NCBI GenBank assembly: GCA_030141605.1
Contig: JAQGDQ010000070.1
Coordinates: forward strand, 160,001 to 224,000
DNA from: Tubiluchus corallicola
Lineage: Eukaryota; Priapulida; Priapulimorpha; Priapulimorphida; Tubiluchidae
DNA length: 64,000 nucleotides
Direction of reading: 5' to 3'
In this document: positions 58,860 to 64,000 of the stretch, piece by piece
How positions within the stretch are numbered: position 1 is the stretch's first letter
Layout of the letters: each line of letters starts with the position of its first letter
Notes under the pieces: model-generated
What the model saw: only the letters and a program-made list of their open reading frames with translations
What the model was told of the DNA's origin: nothing
Database searches by the model: none
Position numbers and translations under genes: made by a program

Positions 58860-61440
58860 GCAGGATTGTGAATTTAGCGACATTTTCAAAGAGTAGTCTC
58901 TAAAGATCAGTTTGTGATTAATTTTATTTAATGTCGATTAGTTATATAAATAACACGAGAAATTAAAGCTCTTTATCGACAAAAGATCTTTGTTTCTGGG
59001 TTTTTAAATGTACCAAATAATGTTTATGTTTATTACCAACTCACAGCCATGTTTATTCACAAAATGAAACTCATGTGCACGTCTAAATGTTAGACACATG
59101 AATGACATGTTAAACAAAGGAATGTCTGTGTCATTTGGAGAGCTGGAAAACAGATTGGCTTCTACTGTGATGAGTGTTATGGGGGTGGTGGTGGTGGTGG
59201 TGGAGGGGGCGTTCTGAGGCTGATTAAACAAACAAAGGTTGTAATTAGTCTGTCAAATTACATGAGAGGTGCTTTCGCTGATTAACGCATATGGTGACAG
59301 AATTCTGATTAATAGACATTTTGCCTTTTGTTTTCATAAGGTTACCAATTTGCCATGTCTTTTCTTTTTTCATTCATACCTGGCGCAGCTTGTGCTGATT
59401 ACAGGTACTTTCTGCTACTCTCTCATTTTTGGTCAATTTTGTGATATGAGTCGAAGGATTAAATTTTTGTTAAAAGTTGGCAAGTGTAAGATGTTTGGAT
59501 CTTGTAAGCTGCTAGTGAATTAAGTCAAATGAAATTAATTAAAGTTCTCTTCTTTGCTAATCAAGTACTATAGAAGCCAAGAATAAAGAGACGAACAATA
59601 TTAATAAAGCATGCAAGGAAAATAAGACTAAAAGATAAAATATATGAAAAATTTATTGGTAATTTTCAGTACTCAAATTAAGAACGTTTATGTCAGTGGT
59701 AGGATTTAGAATGTCTATAAGAGTGAATTACTTTAGTTGTTCATTAAATATTTTCATCCTAACTTTAAGTAGTAAGCTAATTCAAATTTCTGCTTTCGCT
59801 ACACAAGTAATTTTCGCATAAAAACTTTTTGCATTTTCTATTTATTTAAAGCAGAAACTGTCCGCATGTGAAATTAATTACTTCAGTAAAAACCGCTGTG
59901 TAAACACTGGCAGCCAGAAATCGACTAGAATTATTATGTAATTGAGTTGTGCATGTTTCCATTTAAAAACTCTGCTGCCTCAAAGACCGCCATCAAAGCT
60001 CTTCTGTTTGCTACAGCTAATTCGTGTGTACAGTTTAGAGGCAATTTAAATAATTGAAGTGCACAGTATAGAGATGCAGAAATTGTCGTCTCCTTTGAGA
60101 GGATTTTCATAATGCACGTCCATGCGGTTGTGGCCAACCTCTTTTGACAGTAAGAAAATTCGAAGACTTGGCAAACAAAAATTTACAAAATTTCTAATGA
60201 TTTTTTTGAATCCACCCACCAGGATATATTGATAAATGGGTGGATGCACATAATTTGTAGTAAAACAGTGGAAGCCATTGTTTCATGTTTAAAGCGGAAA
60301 GGTAGTAATTAGAAGCAAATGCAGAGAGTAGACATCCGCTGGCCTGCACGATAAAAATGACACAGGCAGGCACGGATTATAACATTTTTGGGAGCCCTAA
60401 GCTAATGAAATTATGGGCCCTCTCAGAAGAGCCACCCTGTAACTCGCCCGGCCCGAATCCCGTCTTAGGATAATATAAGAAATACCTCCGGTTGGGACGA
60501 ATGACTAAGAGTTATTTGCAGGTTCCATTTCGATGAATTCTCGCTTGGAAAACTGTGTATAAACTTTTTTATGTATAGCCTTATAAGCTAATTTCATTAT
60601 GTAAATACTGTATATCTGTCTATAATTATGGATGTCAAAAGGGTCAAAGACTTGTAATACTAAGTAGGATATTCGTGATCTGTTGATTATAAATTTATTT
60701 TATGAACAAAATATTTTTTGAATTATTTTGCTTGTCTGTGTAGTAATTAATTATTTATATAGGTATATTTTTGTATGTTTGTCTGCTCCTCTCCGTTTTA
60801 TGTTTTTCCTACCAGAAAATCAGAATAACATGTCTAGGATTGTTTGGCTTGGGCGGAGGCTGTTTCCTACTAAATGCAGTTTAGTTTTACGTATGTGCCG
60901 TTTTTATCTACTTTTCCATTTGTGCCCTTTTTCCTGTGCCATTTTATCTACATTCGTCATTCAGTGCCCTTGCAGCCAAGACAAATACTTTGTGATCGGT
61001 CTTCTTTGTGCACTTTGTGATGTTGTGCACCCTTTTTCAGTCCTAGATCAATGCATTTCAGGTGAAGATTTTTGTGTCCATCGATACTTTTTCAAGTTTT
61101 TGTATACATCAGTAACGTTTTGGTTTACGTTTATAATGTGATATACATTGAAATTGAATCCTTTACTAAGAAATCCTTGTTTTCTTCCATGCAATTTGCG
61201 CTTTCTATGTATCATTCAACAGGATATCGTGAAGTTGAAGATTTTCAGAGAATAAATAAAAATTTCACACGTGAAGTTATTGCTGCTTCACGTGATACTA
61301 AAGAATCTTGCACGTAGGAAACAGCAGTAATTCTTGCAAACGACATCACGCCATACTCTTCCAGCAAAAGGGTTTATGACTTTTCATAGTGTGTGTATAG
61401 CTTTTCAGCAGCAATGTCCATTCTAGGGTAGATGGGACAA
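58860..61440. other. Intergenic, no gene recognised
   Basis: A (GGT)n tract lies at 59180-59203. A transposon-like fragment (GGCACGGATTATAAC with GGGCCC words) lies at about 60388-60470. The frame at 60728-61141 (+) starts at a non-ATG codon and follows Phe/Leu-rich T-rich DNA; not convincing. Confidence 0.45.
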
Positions 61441-61452
61441 GGAGAATATGGT

Positions 61453-61520
61453 ATGCGAAGTTAACCAGTGTCAAGCCTGGCTGGATGGGTGACCACCGAG
61501 AATACTGGTATTGGAGATGT
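61453..61520 (+). pseudogene. 5S rRNA-derived sequence (pseudogene or SINE3 head)
   Basis: GCGAAGTTAACCAGTGTC corresponds to 5S box A (CGAAGTTAAGCAGCGTC). CTGGATGGGTGACCACCGAG and AATACTGG correspond to box C (TTGGATGGGTGACCGCCTGG, GAATACCGG). The GTTAGTACTT segment between the boxes is largely deleted and the first third of 5S is absent. It is therefore not a functional 5S gene. It is either a pseudogene or the head of a 5S-derived SINE whose body would lie downstream to about 61700. Confidence 0.75.
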
Positions 61521-61699
61521 CTGTACATGGCTAAGGCGTGGTTTTGTTATCTTTTCCCAGAGGATTATTGCCAATAATGAACTACAGTCCTGTCCCACCA
61601 CAATCATCAACAATACTAGGATTTGATACACACTGACACGGATACTAGCTGCAGAATGGTGTGCCAAATGGCGTAGAAAATGGATGGTAGATAAGATTT

Positions 61700-63860
61700 G
61701 TGGCCTAATTTCATAAGCTTTAGTTGTGGAAACTTTTTCTTTTTCGCATCATCATTTTTAAATATATTATTTTATTAAACTAAAAAAGTTTGAGCTGAGT
61801 TGACTATAATTGTTTCAAGTTGGAAATCTTTTTTTCTTTAAGAAAAGTTTCCATCACGTGTTATTTTTCTTTACATAGAGGAGACATTTGGTTATTTGTA
61901 CGAGAGCTCAGCTTCAGCGGATTCATTTAGGGATGCGGAAAGTGAAACCACCCCTACTGTTGGTTCAAGTAATGTTCGATCCGTCATGTAATGTAATGAA
62001 ACTGAGTCGACGGACATGCTAACTTTTCGGTGAAGCCTCATTATTGAATATAGATAATAACAAATCTTTGATTAACTAGTTTTACTCCGTTTTTGAGGTT
62101 ACTCAATTCTGGGACGGTTATTGACTTAACCATGAAAAAACAGGCGCATACAATGACTAATAAAAGGCATTAGGTTCTTTCATTAGATGTGCATGCATGT
62201 TTTGATTTACGCCCTCCTGCGGATACGGTTTCACTCTTTTTCCGGATTTTAACGATTCGCTGAAGACAAATTGTTTGAATTTGCTACGTTTGTTTACAAG
62301 TCGTCTATCGATTTCTTCTCCCTATCATTTTAGTAATTGATCAGGCCATCAATCTTACTCAGCTTGTAGTCGATGATAGGTTGAATTCTCGCAAAAACGA
62401 CGCACCGATCTGCTTCATTAACACGACGACTTTGGCATGCAACTGTCTCTAGACGAAGTTTTCCACCCACTTGTAGAGAGAAGAATGGAAGAAGAGGAAG
62501 ACTGAAAAGAAAGAGGTTTCTTGAGGTCAGTCAAGCTTTTGCGTGATTGTGAGAACTGTTGCCAGATAAAGCCAAGTTGCCAAAGGAAGATTAATGTTGT
62601 TCAATTCACAAACGCGTGGTTCTTGAAAAACACGTTGTTCAAAAGCTAGATTTAAGAATGCGATTGGCCTGTCCAAAATATCTTGAAAATTTAAAAAATT
62701 TAGTGTTTCGTCTTATTTTCACTATCTTAATCGGGAATGCGCCAGTAAAATGGCTTCCAATGTCCCCCAACTAGCTTCAGTAGACAGTTGAGGATCGTTT
62801 TTGTTACTGTGGCAGTGAATTGTTCCCCCATCTGAGGGTATATTGTGTAACTGTCTGATTAAAGGCGTCTTATATACGCATCTTGTGTCAGTAGCCTGGC
62901 TGTGCACTGCGTCAGTGCGGGATAATGTTACACAATATATCCTAATTAACGAACCCTGCATCCTTGTGGTAACAACTATAGAGGTCGAATTAATAAGTGA
63001 AACTAGATGTCTTTCTAGTAGTGCTCCCCCGATGTTTTGAACAAAGCTTAAAATTAAGTAAAATTACTTTTGCTGCCATGTTATTTAGTTACTAATTCTT
63101 ATTCTGCCATTAGTTGGAAATTGGCCTGGAGACATTTGGTCTGTATTTGAAACTGTTATCATACATTATGCATGAACTGGGACATATGACGCGCCACCTG
63201 TTGACTGACCAGAGACTTTTTTGTTGCGCTTGTAGGCACGGGCTTGGTACCTTTTTGTAAATTTGGAAAAGTATTTTACTCTCGTAATTTCGTTATTCAT
63301 TTATCTGCATAAACTTCCCATTCTCGATATAAAACAGATTTGATATAATTTTTCTTCTTACTTTGATAGCTGCTTTATCCTAGAAGCAATTTTGTGTAAG
63401 GTCTTTCCTTTTTGGTAACGCACCATAAACAGTTGCCTAAGCTTTTTTAAAGTACATATGTCTGTTAAAAGTTGTACGATATTAAAAACCAATGCTTTTA
63501 ATTTCATTGTTATCAACAATTTTTTGTGTATGACATATATCGTTTTGGTCTCTCTCTCTAATGTTATTTCTACTATGTAAATAATTTCAACATATTTTTT
63601 TCTTTTCACTGTTTTTTACATATAGATCGTATTCTTAGTTTTTTATTTATTTGTCTTAATATAAATCGTTAGTTTATTAACCCATTGCTATAGCAGTGAA
63701 ATGTTCTTGGAAAGGGGATTACTAAGATTACTCAGAGATTGAGCATCTAACTGTAATGTCATCGAACTAGAAACGGCAACTTACTAGAATCAACATTCTC
63801 CCTTTAGCGGATAATAATACCAATTGTGCAGTCGACATTGGCCGTTTCTTTGTTTTAACC
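61700..63860. other. Intergenic, no gene recognised
   Basis: A frame at 61842-61991 (+) after an acceptor-like TTTTTCTTTACATAG reads YLYESSASADSFRDAES and stops after SNVRSVM. It is short and unassigned. Confidence 0.4.
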
Positions 63861-63871
63861 TGCTATTCTCT

Positions 63872-63916
63872 GCTGGAGGGTACACATACAGTACGCTGGA
63901 GGGTACACATACAGTA
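63872..63916. repeat. 23-bp tandem duplication
   Basis: GCTGGAGGGTACACATACAG occurs twice in direct succession. Confidence 0.9.
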
Positions 63917-64000
63917 TATACTACATGCAGATTAGTCTTGCAGTCGCCATATTTGACGAAGTACTACCGTTGTGCCATCGTGGTGTTTTGTTCGTAGTTT

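Noticed and set aside
60728-61141. 137-codon Phe/Leu/Cys-rich frame
   Set aside because: Starts at a non-ATG codon in T-rich DNA; no domain or coding signature.
61842-61991. Possible short terminal exon (YLYESSASADSFRDAES)
   Set aside because: Fair acceptor but only about 50 codons and no family match; not linked to any upstream exon.

Overview
This is AT-rich DNA from a non-vertebrate animal. The genes carry GT-AG introns, there are TATA boxes, AATAAA signals, DNA transposons with 8-bp target duplications, tRNA- and 5S-derived repeats and many long trinucleotide microsatellites. The gene set (a peroxisomal 4CL/luciferase-type acyl-CoA ligase, a mitochondrial-clan P450, a Tre1/Moody-type receptor and a RYK-like first exon) fits a bilaterian invertebrate. 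A lophotrochozoan such as a mollusc or annelid is my guess and is not proven.

Layout. 1-14.3 kb: gene-poor, with microsatellites, a tRNA-like foldback (about 2.1-2.5 kb), a possible decayed VWC exon (6.5 kb) and a short telomere-like tract (12.7 kb). 14.3-15.3 kb: three long trinucleotide arrays. 15.8-20.9 kb: three tandem copies of a 1.55-1.95 kb unit, each made of a GC-rich block, a block with a perfect CRE, and a G/T-rich minisatellite; this is the least explained part of the window. 23.8-31.9 kb (+): a complete 10-exon acyl-CoA synthetase gene, 545 aa, ending in the peroxisomal signal SRL. Its first exon (23805-23912) is far from the rest and too short to be seen by ORF length. 33.2-36.3 kb (+): a mitochondrial P450 in one uninterrupted reading frame, with bZIP-like repeats and a TATA box 1.4 kb upstream. 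38.5-39.65 kb (-): an intronless-in-CDS class A GPCR with NRY in place of DRY. 40.07-40.69 kb: a 620-bp hAT-type element with a perfect 8-bp target duplication. 48.3 kb (+): a first exon encoding a signal sequence and the start of a WIF domain like that of RYK/Derailed; the rest of that gene was not found. 48.4-64 kb: otherwise non-coding, with LINE-like 3' tails, a degenerate minisatellite (58.1 kb) and a 5S rRNA-derived sequence (61.45 kb).

The ligase and the P450 lie on the same strand about 2.8 kb apart. Both could act on lipid-like or aromatic carboxylates, in peroxisome and mitochondrion respectively, but nothing in the sequence proves a shared pathway. Everything is by-eye translation; no alignment or database search was possible.
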